Of a stretch of 24,000 bases of DNA, positions 1 to 13,716 are shown piece after piece. A program made the translations under genes and the position numbers. Location: assembly GCA_025991245.1 (NCBI GenBank), contig AP025529.1:104001-128000 (forward strand). Reading direction: 5' to 3'. This DNA is from Galdieria partita. Taxonomy: Eukaryota > Rhodophyta > Bangiophyceae > Galdieriales > Galdieriaceae. The notes under the pieces are model-generated. The model ran no database searches. It was not told where the DNA came from and worked only from the letters and a program-made list of their open reading frames with translations. Position 1 is the stretch's first letter; the number at the start of each line of letters is the position of its first letter.

Positions 1-69
1 CAATAGTTCTCCATATGAAGGTATCTTTACTAATAATAATTAATAATAATGTAATTATAATAAAATTTC

Positions 70-654
70 ATGACAATACTAATAATAGATAATTATGATA
101 GCTTCACTTATAATTTAGTACAATACATCGGCGAACAAGGATTTGATATAAGAATAAAGAAAAATGATGAAATTATTATTTCAGAGTTAGATAATATCAA
201 TATTAAGGGGATAGTTATTTCACCAGGTCCAGGCAGACCAGAAGATTCTGAACAATGTATTAGACTAATTCAATATTTTGCTCCTAAATTACCTATTTTA
301 GGAATTTGTCTTGGGCATCAGAGTATTGCTTATGCTTATGGTGCTAAAATTATCTCTGCTCCATTATTAAAGCATGGTAAAACATCACCTGTTTATCATA
401 ATGAGAATAATCTTTTTACCAATATAGAGAATCCACTAATTGCAACTCGTTATCATAGTCTCATTGTAGATAATAACAACTTACCTAATTCTTTATGTGT
501 AAATGCTTGGAGCGATGACCATATTATTATGGGACTTAATCATTCTATATATAAGAATGTTTATGGTATTCAATTTCACCCTGAAAGTATTTTAACTGTT
601 AGTGGTAAAAAAATAATTAAGAATTTTCTACATTTTTTTTGTAATTTTCAATAA
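70..654 (+). CDS. trpG: Anthranilate synthase component II (glutamine amidotransferase)
   Basis: This is the glutaminase subunit that supplies ammonia to TrpE for anthranilate, the first step of tryptophan synthesis, in the plastid stroma. The 194 aa match a complete class I amidotransferase: the start is IDNYDSFTYN (about 6-15), then the oxyanion region SPGPGRPED (51-59), the nucleophile in GICLGHQS (Cys80), and the His170-Pro-Glu172 pair in QFHPES. The ATG at 70 gives the normal N-terminus. TrpE is not in the window, so the partner is encoded elsewhere. The last 27 bases overlap the 3' end of ccs1 on the other strand. A fused or stand-alone PabA-type amidotransferase is the only real alternative; the trpG name follows red-algal plastid usage. 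Confidence 0.93.
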   Translation: MTILIIDNYDSFTYNLVQYIGEQGFDIRIKKNDEIIISELDNINIKGIVISPGPGRPEDSEQCIRLIQYFAPKLPILGICLGHQSIAYAYGAKIISAPLLKHGKTSPVYHNENNLFTNIENPLIATRYHSLIVDNNNLPNSLCVNAWSDDHIIMGLNHSIYKNVYGIQFHPESILTVSGKKIIKNFLHFFCNFQ

Positions 655-1932
655 ATATTGTTTAAAACTAATTTTAGCTCTATTTGTTTGTCCTGTTAAG
701 TAAATACTGTTTTTATTATTTATTAATAACCAAATTTGGTTAAATGAAAAATAGCTAAAAACTGTACTAGTCATTAATAGGAAAAAACCTAAATATACTA
801 TAGGTAAGCCAGGATCAGATTTTATTTGTATACCCGTGCTAGGAATAATTTTTTTTACTTTTAAAGTAATATTATCGTTAATATTTTCTAAAATAATTTT
901 TTTGTCTTCATTAATTTTTAATCTATTTATTAAATCTTTATTTTCATCATAAAGGTAAATAACATCATCTAATTTTTCAACTACTAAATAAAAATTTTTA
1001 TTATCTAATTGAATTTGACTAATCCAAATTTTATTGTTATTTCTTAATACTTCAATCAAAGGTAATTCTAAATACATATTGTTAATATCTAATCTAATAG
1101 CTTGTAAATTCCAATCAGTTTGATAAAAGGTAATATTCTTATATATTAGAGGATTATTTACAGATATTGTTTTATCATATAATTTATTCCCCAAGTTGTC
1201 ATACACTAATATATCTGAAAAAAATTGTGATATACTTCCATCATTATTATAATCTATCCAAAACTTATTAACCTTTAAGAAAAAATTTTGCGGAATTTTA
1301 CTTAAAGGCCCAGCATTGATAATGTTTTGAAGATGAAAATTCTCTTTTTCCACAACCATTTCTTGAACTGTAAAACCCATTAAAAAACCTGAAATAGCTC
1401 CAATTAAAATTAATATAATACTGATATGGACAAAAATCGGAGCTATTTTACTAAATAATCCATTATACAAATATAATTGATCTTTATGTTGAAGAATAAC
1501 ATACCGTTTTTGTAAAAAATGATATATATATTTTGATGAAATATTATTTTTAATCTCGATAATTAAAGGAAAATTTTTTAATGTATTAAGATTAGAATAA
1601 AACTTAATTATCTTAGCCAAATTTAATAATGGTAATTGATTTAAAAATGTACAACTTAAAAGGCTAATCCCCAATGAAATTAATAAAAAAATATACCACC
1701 AACTAGTATAGATTTTGTGCAAACCTAAAAATAAAATTGTTTTCCAAGAAAATAAAGGAATATAATATTCTGGATAATTTATTTTATAATATTCTATTGA
1801 CTGATTTTGTTCTATAATTGTTCCCAAAAAACTTGTAAAGGCTATTGTGAATAGTAATATAAGAGCAAAGTTTAAATTACTACTAAATCTTAATATTGAC
1901 CAAATAATATAATTTTTTTTTCTTTTAAACAT
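628..1932 (-). CDS. ccs1: Cytochrome c biogenesis protein Ccs1 (ResB family)
   Basis: Ccs1 works with CcsA in System II cytochrome c maturation, delivering reduced apocytochrome and heme on the lumen side of the thylakoid. The 434-aa product has the ResB layout: hydrophobic segments near residues 20-40 and 78-98, a third at about 163-188 (FVHISIILILIGAISGF), a large lumenal domain, and a last one at about 378-400. The third segment includes His169, the conserved heme-ligand type position of this family. A MFKRKK start puts the N-terminus on the stromal side. Its partner ccsA is at 5,509. The 3' end overlaps trpG tail to tail by 27 bases with no hairpin between them. Confidence 0.93.
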   Translation of the reverse strand: MFKRKKNYIIWSILRFSSNLNFALILLFTIAFTSFLGTIIEQNQSIEYYKINYPEYYIPLFSWKTILFLGLHKIYTSWWYIFLLISLGISLLSCTFLNQLPLLNLAKIIKFYSNLNTLKNFPLIIEIKNNISSKYIYHFLQKRYVILQHKDQLYLYNGLFSKIAPIFVHISIILILIGAISGFLMGFTVQEMVVEKENFHLQNIINAGPLSKIPQNFFLKVNKFWIDYNNDGSISQFFSDILVYDNLGNKLYDKTISVNNPLIYKNITFYQTDWNLQAIRLDINNMYLELPLIEVLRNNNKIWISQIQLDNKNFYLVVEKLDDVIYLYDENKDLINRLKINEDKKIILENINDNITLKVKKIIPSTGIQIKSDPGLPIVYLGFFLLMTSTVFSYFSFNQIWLLINNKNSIYLTGQTNRAKISFKQYLLKITKKM

Positions 1933-2037
1933 AGTCTATAATATTTAATTATATATATAATATATCTTATGTATACTAATATATTCTTATGTTTCAAGCT
2001 ATATAATAGTTAACAATAAATAAAAAATAAAAATTAA

Positions 2038-2109
2038 CTCCTCAGGTAGGATTTGAACCTACGACCAATCGGTTAACAGCCGACCGCTCTACCGCTGAGC
2101 TACTGAGGA
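2038..2109 (-). tRNA. trnN(GUU): tRNA-Asn (GUU)
   Basis: On the minus strand a 72-nt cloverleaf folds with a 7-bp acceptor stem (TCCTCAG with CTGAGGA), discriminator G at 2038, a GTCGG/CCGAT anticodon stem and a T-arm containing TTCAAAT. The anticodon GTT is the complement of 2075-2077. CCA is not encoded. It diverges from trnL, 35 nt away. Confidence 0.96.
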
Positions 2110-2144
2110 TATATACTATATTGATTATAATATAAAATATTTGT

Positions 2145-2227
2145 GCAGATGTGGCGAAATTGGTAGACGCGTTAGATTTAGGATCTAATGATTTTAATTC
2201 ATGAGAGTTCAAGTCTCTCCATCTGTA
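2145..2227 (+). tRNA. trnL(UAG): tRNA-Leu (UAG)
   Basis: An 83-nt class II tRNA with a long variable arm. The acceptor GCAGATG pairs with CATCTGT, with a G-U at the first pair, and the discriminator is A at 2227. The TTAGA/TCTAA anticodon stem carries TAG at 2179-2181, and the T-loop is TTCAAGT. It reads CUN leucine codons. CCA is not encoded and there is no intron. Confidence 0.95.
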
Positions 2228-2313
2228 TTATTACGTATATAATTCATAATTAATTCTACTTATCGTACTATAATTTAATGCTTTTATTATAGACCTGTAT
2301 ATACGATTATGTC

Positions 2314-2342
2314 TTTACAAAATTACTAATTTAACTTATAAT
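2314..2342 (+). promoter_or_regulatory. Sigma-70 type promoter of psbA
   Basis: TTTACA at 2314-2319 and a perfect TATAAT at 2337-2342 are separated by exactly 17 nt. This is the bacterial-type promoter used by plastid-encoded RNA polymerase. Transcription would start near 2349-2350, giving a leader of about 50 nt that begins almost directly with the 2352-2369 hairpin. It is the clearest promoter match I see in the window. Confidence 0.75.
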
Positions 2343-2351
2343 ATTGATTAA

Positions 2352-2369
2352 CAAGCTTTATAAAGCTTG
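2352..2369 (+). promoter_or_regulatory. Leader hairpin of psbA mRNA
   Basis: A perfect 18-bp palindrome lies 31 nt before the psbA start codon and immediately downstream of the inferred transcription start. In plastids, psbA leader stem-loops are known to affect mRNA stability and light-regulated translation; that role is inferred here. A purine-rich GGGAAGAAGAAGAA tract follows and may serve in ribosome loading. Confidence 0.5.
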
Positions 2370-2385
2370 GGAAGAAGAAGAATAA

Positions 2386-3480
<1,095 letters not shown>

Positions 3481-3483
<3 letters not shown>

Positions 3484-3541
3484 AAGAAAAAAAAAAACTA
3501 AACTCTTAAAATTTTAAGAGTTTAGTTTTTTTTTTCTTTTA
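3481..3541 (+). terminator. psbA 3' hairpin
   Basis: The core is a perfect 48-bp palindrome (3487-3534, centre 3510/3511, no loop) with arms ending in A and T runs. The left A run has 10 bases and the right T run has 11. Allowing that one-base bulge, the stem extends so that the psbA stop codon TAA (3481-3483) pairs with TTA at 3539-3541. It fits a transcription terminator or 3' end stabiliser. Confidence 0.8.
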
Positions 3542-3610
3542 TAATTTGTAAATTATAAACATTAATTGTTATAATTTTTGTATAGATTTTATTATGAGGA
3601 AAGTTTAATT

Positions 3611-4102
3611 ATGAAAGATATTATAAATAAAACTTTAGAAAGTTACAATTTTAAGGGAAAATATTTAGACATAGACGCTATTAATAAATTAGACATTTAT
3701 TTTAAATCAGCTAAGTTACGTATTGATCTTATAAAATTTATTAATGAACAAGCGATTTTAATTATTAAAGAGACCAGCGCTGAGTTATTTGAAGAATATG
3801 TTGAATTATTAAGACCAGGCGGTAATGCGTATACAACAAGAAGATATGCAGCATGTATAAGAGACCTAGATTATTATTTAAGATATGCTACTTATAGTAT
3901 GTTAGCTGGTGATCCATCAATTTTAGATGAAAGAGTATTAAATGGTCTCAAAGAAACTTATAATTCTTTAGGTGTGCCTATTGCGCCTACTATTGGAGCA
4001 CTTAACATAATGAAACAAATTATCCAAAAACAAGTAAGTCAAGAAGCTCAAAATATAGTTAACTTACCTTTTGATCATATGATTAATTCTTTAAGTTATT
4101 AA
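3611..4102 (+). CDS. apcF: Allophycocyanin beta-18 subunit
   Basis: A core phycobilisome protein that replaces one ApcB in the trimers that pass energy to the photosystems. The 163 aa carry the beta-type features: RPGGNAYTTRRYAACIRDLDYYLRYA holds Asn72 (methylation site) and bilin-binding Cys82 when counted from the ATG at 3611. ApcF is chosen over ApcB because of the LFEE segment before RPGG and the FDHM motif near the C-terminus. The start at 3611 follows GAGGA (3596-3600) by 10 nt; an in-frame TTG at 3578 would add 11 residues unlike any phycobiliprotein. It lies 14 nt before ycf20 and is probably cotranscribed with it. Confidence 0.93.
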   Translation: MKDIINKTLESYNFKGKYLDIDAINKLDIYFKSAKLRIDLIKFINEQAILIIKETSAELFEEYVELLRPGGNAYTTRRYAACIRDLDYYLRYATYSMLAGDPSILDERVLNGLKETYNSLGVPIAPTIGALNIMKQIIQKQVSQEAQNIVNLPFDHMINSLSY

Positions 4103-4116
4103 TTATTTATATATTT

Positions 4117-4368
4117 ATGCAATTAATTGTTGTAAATACATTATTAGGAATTTTTTCTTCTAACTTATTATGTACAATATATCCTCAGACAGGTGATTGG
4201 AGTTTATATATTACATCCTGCATTATAGCTTCTTATGAAATTATAGCTTATATAAGCTATAATCGATTGATTAAAAAAACACATAGAAATATGATAAACT
4301 CTGTAAATGGTTTTAAAATCGGATTAATTTACGGATTTTATTTAGATGCCTTTAAATTAGGAAGCTAA
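4117..4368 (+). CDS. ycf20: Ycf20 family protein
   Basis: A small hydrophobic protein of 83 aa conserved in cyanobacteria and plastids; its biochemical role in plastids is not settled, though nuclear Ycf20 homologues in plants and green algae have been linked to non-photochemical quenching. The C-terminal GFKIGLIYGFYLDAFKLGS is the family signature. There are two hydrophobic stretches at about 5-20 and 28-48. It sits 14 nt after apcF. The last codons (KLGS and stop) lie inside the left arm of the 4352-4422 hairpin, so the hairpin sequence is partly constrained by the protein. Confidence 0.85.
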   Translation: MQLIVVNTLLGIFSSNLLCTIYPQTGDWSLYITSCIIASYEIIAYISYNRLIKKTHRNMINSVNGFKIGLIYGFYLDAFKLGS

Positions 4369-4422
4369 AAAAAAGAACAAAGTAAATATTTACTTTGTTC
4401 TTTTTTTAGCTTCCTAATTTAA
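4352..4422. terminator. Bidirectional hairpin between ycf20 and cpcG
   Basis: A 71-bp inverted repeat with no loop, centred at 4387/4388, with 35-base arms and a single bulged base where an A run of 8 faces a T run of 7. The left arm contains the last codons and stop of ycf20; the right arm stops two bases short of the cpcG stop codon (4425-4427). A and T runs on both flanks suit a terminator used by both converging genes. Confidence 0.8.
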
Positions 4423-4424
4423 TA

Positions 4425-5156
4425 TTAGCGAGTAACTAATCCAGGATATCTATTGAATTTAGGAGTAATATTTAAATCATAAACCATATTTAAAAACAAA
4501 ACAGGATCTCCTGCTCTAGGTCTTTGTTCTTGAGGACGAAATCTACGGATAGCTCCCTGCCAAATAAATTGAGGTTTAACTAATTTATCTCTAAATTCCA
4601 TTCCATATCTTGGAGTTTTTAGATTAAATGGAGTTTCACCATTAACTCGTTGAAAAATTATTCTTCTTCTTTGATAAGGAACTATATTATCACCGAAATT
4701 TTCTAGATATTCCTGACTATTAATTAAGGAATCAATAAAACCTATTATACCTTTATTACATATAACAATTGACCAAGCTATTTTTTCTTTCTCATTATAT
4801 ACATCTCGTCCAAGAATTCTTTGAACACATAATTCAACAAAACGATAATTATTATTTACATCATAATTCAATTTTCTAAAAGAATCTGATATAGCCAATC
4901 CTCTAACAAATTCTCTTACTTTAATTTGATTGAAACGTAATTGAGATTCTAGAAATCTTTGTCTTGTAAACTTTAAAATTTGATGTTCACTAAATATTTG
5001 ACGGTAGGCTGACCAAATTAATTCATCCATTTCTGAAGCACTTGGTAGAGTATCAGTTGTATAAATTTTAGATTGTTCTTCGTTTGGTAAAAGTTCAAAG
5101 CTTTCTACACGTTGATTTTGAGTTGATAGAGGATAATATAAAAGAGGAATAGACAT
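4425..5156 (-). CDS. cpcG: Phycobilisome rod-core linker polypeptide
   Basis: CpcG attaches phycocyanin rods to the allophycocyanin core. The 243 aa begin MSIPLLYYPLSTQNQRV, the typical CpcG N-terminus, followed by one phycobilisome linker domain at roughly 20-185 (DELIWSAYRQIFSEHQIL, REFVRGLAISDSFR, FVELCVQRILGRDVYNEKE). The C-terminal basic region ends in FRPQEQRPRAGDPVLFLNMV. A GGAG motif (complement of 5165-5168) lies 8 nt before the ATG. It is transcribed away from nblA and converges on ycf20. Confidence 0.94.
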   Translation of the reverse strand: MSIPLLYYPLSTQNQRVESFELLPNEEQSKIYTTDTLPSASEMDELIWSAYRQIFSEHQILKFTRQRFLESQLRFNQIKVREFVRGLAISDSFRKLNYDVNNNYRFVELCVQRILGRDVYNEKEKIAWSIVICNKGIIGFIDSLINSQEYLENFGDNIVPYQRRRIIFQRVNGETPFNLKTPRYGMEFRDKLVKPQFIWQGAIRRFRPQEQRPRAGDPVLFLNMVYDLNITPKFNRYPGLVTR

Positions 5157-5303
5157 AAGACAATCTCCGGTATATTTTATTAGCTTTATTAAGAAAAAAT
5201 ATATATCATTAAACTAATATTTAATATTATAAATTTAGTTTATATTTTGAATTATATTAGTAATAAATTTTAACTAATTATTTTATTAATTGCTATTAAT
5301 TCA

Positions 5304-5492
5304 ATGAATAAAAATTATAATTCTTATCTTGGACTTAGTTTAGAACAAGAATTTAAACTCAAATTGTATTCACAAATAGTAGATAATTTAAATGAAAAGC
5401 AAAAGAAACGATTACTACTGGAAATTTTAAAATATATGTTATTAAATGATAATATATTAAAATATTTAATAAAATATACTAATTTAAAATAA
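5304..5492 (+). CDS. nblA: Phycobilisome degradation protein NblA (Ycf18)
   Basis: NblA is a small adaptor that binds phycobiliproteins and directs them to Clp protease under nutrient stress in cyanobacteria. This 62-aa protein has the family core [21 protein letters not shown] followed by a second helix ([21 protein letters not shown]), matching the usual length of about 60 aa. It lies 16 nt before ccsA on the same strand and shares the short divergent spacer with cpcG, a phycobilisome linker. Confidence 0.88.
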   Translation: MNKNYNSYLGLSLEQEFKLKLYSQIVDNLNEKQKKRLLLEILKYMLLNDNILKYLIKYTNLK

Positions 5493-5508
5493 TATATTAG
5501 CTTTAAAT

Positions 5509-6408
5509 ATGAATCTAAATAATCAAATCGATAACTATTGTTCAAATATAAGTTTTTTATCTTTATTTATAAGCATGATCTGCTATTGGTTAATAATAGC
5601 TTTTCCTAAGAAAACATTTTTTCTAAAATTTGCGCATTTCGAGGTAAGTTTAGCAAATATTTTATTAGTTTACTTATTGGCATATCGCTGGTTAAAATAT
5701 TCATATTTTCCATTAAGTAACTTATATGAATCACTACTTTTTTTAAGTTGGAGTTTAACTACTATACAATTAATATTGGAATTTAAATTTAAACATAAGC
5801 TTATAGGGGCCATAGCTAGTCCTATAAGTACTTTAACTTTAGCTTTTTCTAGCTTCTTCTTACCAAAATATATGCAACAAGTCTCTCCATTAATACCGGC
5901 TTTAAAATCCAATTGGTTAATTATGCATGTAAGTGTGATATTGATCAGTTATGCTATGTTACTTATAGGATCACTATTATCGATTTTATTCCTTTTTTTA
6001 TCTCGTAAGAATAAATTAAATTACATGAAAAATAATAATTTAACTACAACCTATAATGATACATTAATTTTAAAAAATGAAGATAAACTAAATTTATTAA
6101 GTAATATTGACAATTTAAGTTACAGAATTATTGGTTTAGGCTTTCCTTTTCTAACAATAGGTATTATTTCTGGAGCAGTATGGGCAAATGAAGCATGGGG
6201 ATCATATTGGAGCTGGGACCCTAAAGAAACCTGGGCTCTAATTACATGGATTATTTTTGCTATATATTTACATACAAGAATCAATAAATCGTGGCAAGGA
6301 GAAAAATCTGCTATTGTAGCAGGATTTGGTTTTATAGTCGTTTGGATATGTTATTTAGGAGTGAATTTTTTAGGTAAAGGTTTGCATAGTTATGGTTGGT
6401 TTTTATAG
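5509..6408 (+). CDS. ccsA: Cytochrome c biogenesis protein CcsA
   Basis: CcsA is the heme-handling membrane partner of Ccs1 in thylakoid cytochrome c assembly. The 299-aa protein is almost entirely hydrophobic with about eight membrane segments. The WWD-type heme motif is present at about 226-243 ([18 protein letters not shown]), followed by a conserved His ([13 protein letters not shown]) and the C-terminal [15 protein letters not shown] central hydrophilic stretch (about 165-200) is lineage-variable. It lies just downstream of nblA and before psaK; cotranscription with both is likely from the spacing. Confidence 0.95.
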   Translation: MNLNNQIDNYCSNISFLSLFISMICYWLIIAFPKKTFFLKFAHFEVSLANILLVYLLAYRWLKYSYFPLSNLYESLLFLSWSLTTIQLILEFKFKHKLIGAIASPISTLTLAFSSFFLPKYMQQVSPLIPALKSNWLIMHVSVILISYAMLLIGSLLSILFLFLSRKNKLNYMKNNNLTTTYNDTLILKNEDKLNLLSNIDNLSYRIIGLGFPFLTIGIISGAVWANEAWGSYWSWDPKETWALITWIIFAIYLHTRINKSWQGEKSAIVAGFGFIVVWICYLGVNFLGKGLHSYGWFL

Positions 6409-6467
6409 TTTTTTTATATAATATATAACAATATATGTAATATATCTCTTATATCTTGGATAAATAT

Positions 6468-6677
6468 ATGCTAATATCAGTATCAACTAGTATAATATTT
6501 ATTGTTGTCAATATAATATGTGTAACTTTAGGCAAGTATACTATTCAGAATAAAAAAAATGAAGTATATTCAATGGCTAATATCAATTTATCTGAATTAT
6601 TAGCGAGTATGAGTTTAGGACATATTATTAGTTCAGCAACTGTAATAGGATTGAAATCTTTAAATATAATTCAATAA
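6468..6677 (+). CDS. psaK: Photosystem I subunit PsaK
   Basis: PsaK is a small two-helix subunit at the edge of photosystem I. The 69 aa show a first membrane segment (about 4-24), a short polar loop, and a second one that carries the family signature NLSELLASMSLGHIISSATVIGL. The ATG at 6468 gives a normal length; an upstream in-frame TTG at 6456 would add only MDKY and is not needed. The sequence is divergent in its N-terminal half, so the call rests on the C-terminal motif and topology. It converges on accA with a long hairpin between. Confidence 0.85.
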   Translation: MLISVSTSIIFIVVNIICVTLGKYTIQNKKNEVYSMANINLSELLASMSLGHIISSATVIGLKSLNIIQ

Positions 6678-6693
6678 GTACTATAAATCTTAA

Positions 6694-6785
6694 TCTATGA
6701 ATAACAAATAAAGAGATAGATTAAATTAAAAATCAATAATTATTGATTTTTAATTTAATCTATCTCTTTATTTGTTATTCATAGA
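6694..6785. terminator. 92-bp perfect palindrome between psaK and accA
   Basis: Two exact 46-base arms without a loop, centred at 6739/6740. I checked every pair and found none mismatched. The right arm includes the accA stop codon and the preceding bases of codons for FYE (6775-6785); the left arm therefore holds an inverted copy of the accA end. The position between converging genes fits a bidirectional terminator. Confidence 0.82.
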
Positions 6786-7794
6786 AAACACCAATTTTTC
6801 TAAATTTATTATAGCGCCGATCTTTTCTTTCAACATTAGAGAAATTTTCTAATTCTTTAATTTTATTTATTAAAATTTCTTTAAGATTTTTTATAGTAAA
6901 AAGAGGATTAATTTGAGAACCCCCAATAGGTTCTTCTATTATTTCATCTATAATGCCAAGAATTTTTAAGTCTTCTGCAGTTATTTTCAAACATTCTGAA
7001 GCCTCTACATATCTAGAACGATCTTTCCATAATATAGCCGAACAAGCTTCTGGAGAAGCTACGGAATATACACTATACTCAAACATAATTAAATAATCTG
7101 CAATACTAATTGCTAAAGCTCCACCAGAACCTCCTTCTCCTATAACTGTACTAATAATGGGTACATTTAAATTAAACATTTCTCTTAAGTTAACAGCAAG
7201 AGCTTCACTTTGACCAAAATGCTCAGCATCTAAGCCAGCCCACGCACCTGCAGTATCAATAAAAGTTAGTATGGGCAAATTAAACTGATTAGCATGTTGC
7301 ATTAAACGTAAAGCCTTACGATAGCCTCCCGGATAGGCCATTCCAAAATGTCTTTTCATTTTACTAATTGGAGTTTTGCCACGTTCATGAGCAATTAACA
7401 CTACAGATCTGCCATCTATTCTGCCTATTCCCGCAACTAATCCTCTATCATTAAAACCTTTTCTATCGCCAAATAATTCTATCCACTCTTCTGTAATAAG
7501 TTTAATTATATCAAGACCACTAGGCCTGCCTTGTTGTCTAACTATACTTAATTTATTAATAGGCTTCAAATTTTTGTATTTTGTTATTCTAATTTCTTGT
7601 AGTTTATTAATCAAATTGATAGATTGATTTTTAAAATTAGATTCAGCTAAGTATTTTATAATGATATAATAAGTTCGTTTTATATTTTTTTCTAAATCTA
7701 AAATAGGTTGCTCAAAATTTAAACTTTTTCTTAAATCATAATTATCGACTGGTAATAAATTATTTATTTCATCAATTAATAATTGTTTATTCAT
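6775..7794 (-). CDS. accA: Acetyl-CoA carboxylase carboxyltransferase alpha subunit
   Basis: With AccD this subunit moves CO2 from biotin to acetyl-CoA to form malonyl-CoA, the committed step of fatty acid synthesis in the plastid. The 339 aa cover the whole family: a helical N-terminus, then GDRKGFNDRGLVAGIGRIDG (about 112-131), HERGKTPISKMKRHFGMAYP, FIDTAGAWAGLDAEHFGQSE and GEGGSGGALAI, which form the acyl-CoA/biotin binding crotonase fold. It is the last gene of the minus-strand block after ycf23, with a 31-nt gap. Plastid accA is typical of red algae and absent from green plastids. Confidence 0.96.
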   Translation of the reverse strand: MNKQLLIDEINNLLPVDNYDLRKSLNFEQPILDLEKNIKRTYYIIIKYLAESNFKNQSINLINKLQEIRITKYKNLKPINKLSIVRQQGRPSGLDIIKLITEEWIELFGDRKGFNDRGLVAGIGRIDGRSVVLIAHERGKTPISKMKRHFGMAYPGGYRKALRLMQHANQFNLPILTFIDTAGAWAGLDAEHFGQSEALAVNLREMFNLNVPIISTVIGEGGSGGALAISIADYLIMFEYSVYSVASPEACSAILWKDRSRYVEASECLKITAEDLKILGIIDEIIEEPIGGSQINPLFTIKNLKEILINKIKELENFSNVERKDRRYNKFRKIGVFYE

Positions 7795-7825
7795 ATAATT
7801 TAAAAACTAATTTAAAATAAAAATC

Positions 7826-8593
7826 TTATTTATTTAATACTTTATTTTTATTCCTTAGAACAACCAACAATGATAATTTAAGATTATTTATTAAGTTATC
7901 AAGATCAGATTTATTCCTAATATTATTTAATAGGCTGCCAACTCCAATGCCAGAGGCTCCGAAATAAGTTGCCAGAGGCGCTGTAAACATAGATATTCCA
8001 GACGAACAAATTATTGGTATATTGACTAATTTAGATATTTTTTCAGTAGAAATCAAAGTAGGTAAAGCTAACTTTATATAATCTGACAAATATTGAGATT
8101 TGATTTTATATTTACCTTCTGTTTGTAAAAAATCTATATTATAATCCTGTAATTTGATAGCTAATTTTATTTGTTCATTAAGCTCTAAATAAGATGGAAT
8201 TGTTACAGTTAAAGGAATATTGGGCATTTTAGATCTTATCTTGTTAGTCAAATATATTATATGATCTGCATTTACTATAAGTCCTTTTTCATAAAAGGAT
8301 TCATAATTGCCAAGCTCAATTATATCTACCCCAGCTTCGACAGATTGATATAACTCTTCTGGAAGAATTGAAGATGCACAGATTGGTAAATCTGTTATCT
8401 TTTTTATTGCTTTAATTAAATATGGATCAGATGATATATCTATATATGTTACACCATTTCTACTTGCAGCTATGCAAATATTATATATTTTATTTAAATT
8501 AAAATTATTTAAACCTGTTATAAGCTTTAAAATTTTTTTTTTTTCTAAATCCTGTTTAATTCTATTTGGAATTATTGTTTTACAATTAATCAT
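7826..8593 (-). CDS. ycf23: Ycf23 (DUF561 TIM-barrel-like protein)
   Basis: A 255-aa protein conserved in cyanobacteria and red-lineage plastids, of unknown reaction. Diagnostic segments are LKLITGLNNFNLNKI, NGVTYIDISSDPYLIKA, LPICASSILPEEL, EAGVDIIELGNYESFYEKG, IDFLQTEGK and PIICSSGISMFTAPLATYFG-ASGIGVGS. The alternating strand-helix pattern and a late GASGIGVGS phosphate-loop-like motif suggest a TIM barrel. It superficially resembles TrpA, but lacks the TrpA GIPFSDP signature. It sits between psaC and accA on the same strand. Confidence 0.87.
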   Translation of the reverse strand: MINCKTIIPNRIKQDLEKKKILKLITGLNNFNLNKIYNICIAASRNGVTYIDISSDPYLIKAIKKITDLPICASSILPEELYQSVEAGVDIIELGNYESFYEKGLIVNADHIIYLTNKIRSKMPNIPLTVTIPSYLELNEQIKLAIKLQDYNIDFLQTEGKYKIKSQYLSDYIKLALPTLISTEKISKLVNIPIICSSGISMFTAPLATYFGASGIGVGSLLNNIRNKSDLDNLINNLKLSLLVVLRNKNKVLNK

Positions 8594-8625
8594 ATGTGTA
8601 CCTGTTATTTATATTTATCCTTAAA

Positions 8626-8665
8626 TTATATTATTTATTAAGATTAATCTTAATAAATAATATAA
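8626..8665. repeat. 40-bp perfect palindrome upstream of ycf23
   Basis: Loopless inverted repeat with 20-base arms, almost entirely A and T, centred at 8645/8646. It lies 33 nt before the ycf23 start and beyond the psaC terminator, so it would be in the ycf23 leader if transcription runs through from psaC. Confidence 0.6.
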
Positions 8666-8669
8666 GATG

Positions 8670-8713
8670 AAAAAAGAAATGAGAATAAATGTATTTATCC
8701 TCATTTCTTTTTT
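8670..8713 (-). terminator. psaC 3' hairpin
   Basis: Stem of 21 pairs around a 2-base loop (8691-8692). The one non-match (8684/8699) is A-C on the plus strand but G-U on the minus strand, so the stem is intact only in psaC's own transcript. It begins 8 bases after the psaC stop and has a long A/T flank, as expected of a terminator. Confidence 0.75.
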
Positions 8714-8721
8714 TTTCATTT

Positions 8722-13678
<4,957 letters not shown>

Positions 13679-13716
13679 AAGTTTTAATTTAAAAAATATT
13701 TTTATTATATCGAAAA

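Noticed and set aside
1-43. Frame 2 is open from base 2 to a stop at 41-43 (tail NSSPYEGIFTNNN), possibly the end of an upstream plus-strand gene.
   Set aside because: Only 13 codons are visible and I do not recognise the tail, so it cannot be supported as a gene.
3578-3610. Upstream TTG start for apcF adding 11 residues.
   Set aside because: The ATG at 3611 has a ribosome-binding motif and gives the phycobiliprotein numbering (Asn72, Cys82).
6456-6467. TTG start for psaK adding four residues.
   Set aside because: The ATG at 6468 gives a natural membrane-protein start and normal length.
7826-8593. Tryptophan synthase alpha (trpA), because of a TIM-barrel pattern and red-algal context.
   Set aside because: The TrpA signature around its catalytic Glu and Asp is missing, while several Ycf23-specific motifs are present.
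8594-8625. A separate small RNA gene between psaC and ycf23.
   Set aside because: Only palindromes of A/T composition are seen; no promoter or conserved RNA fold is recognised.
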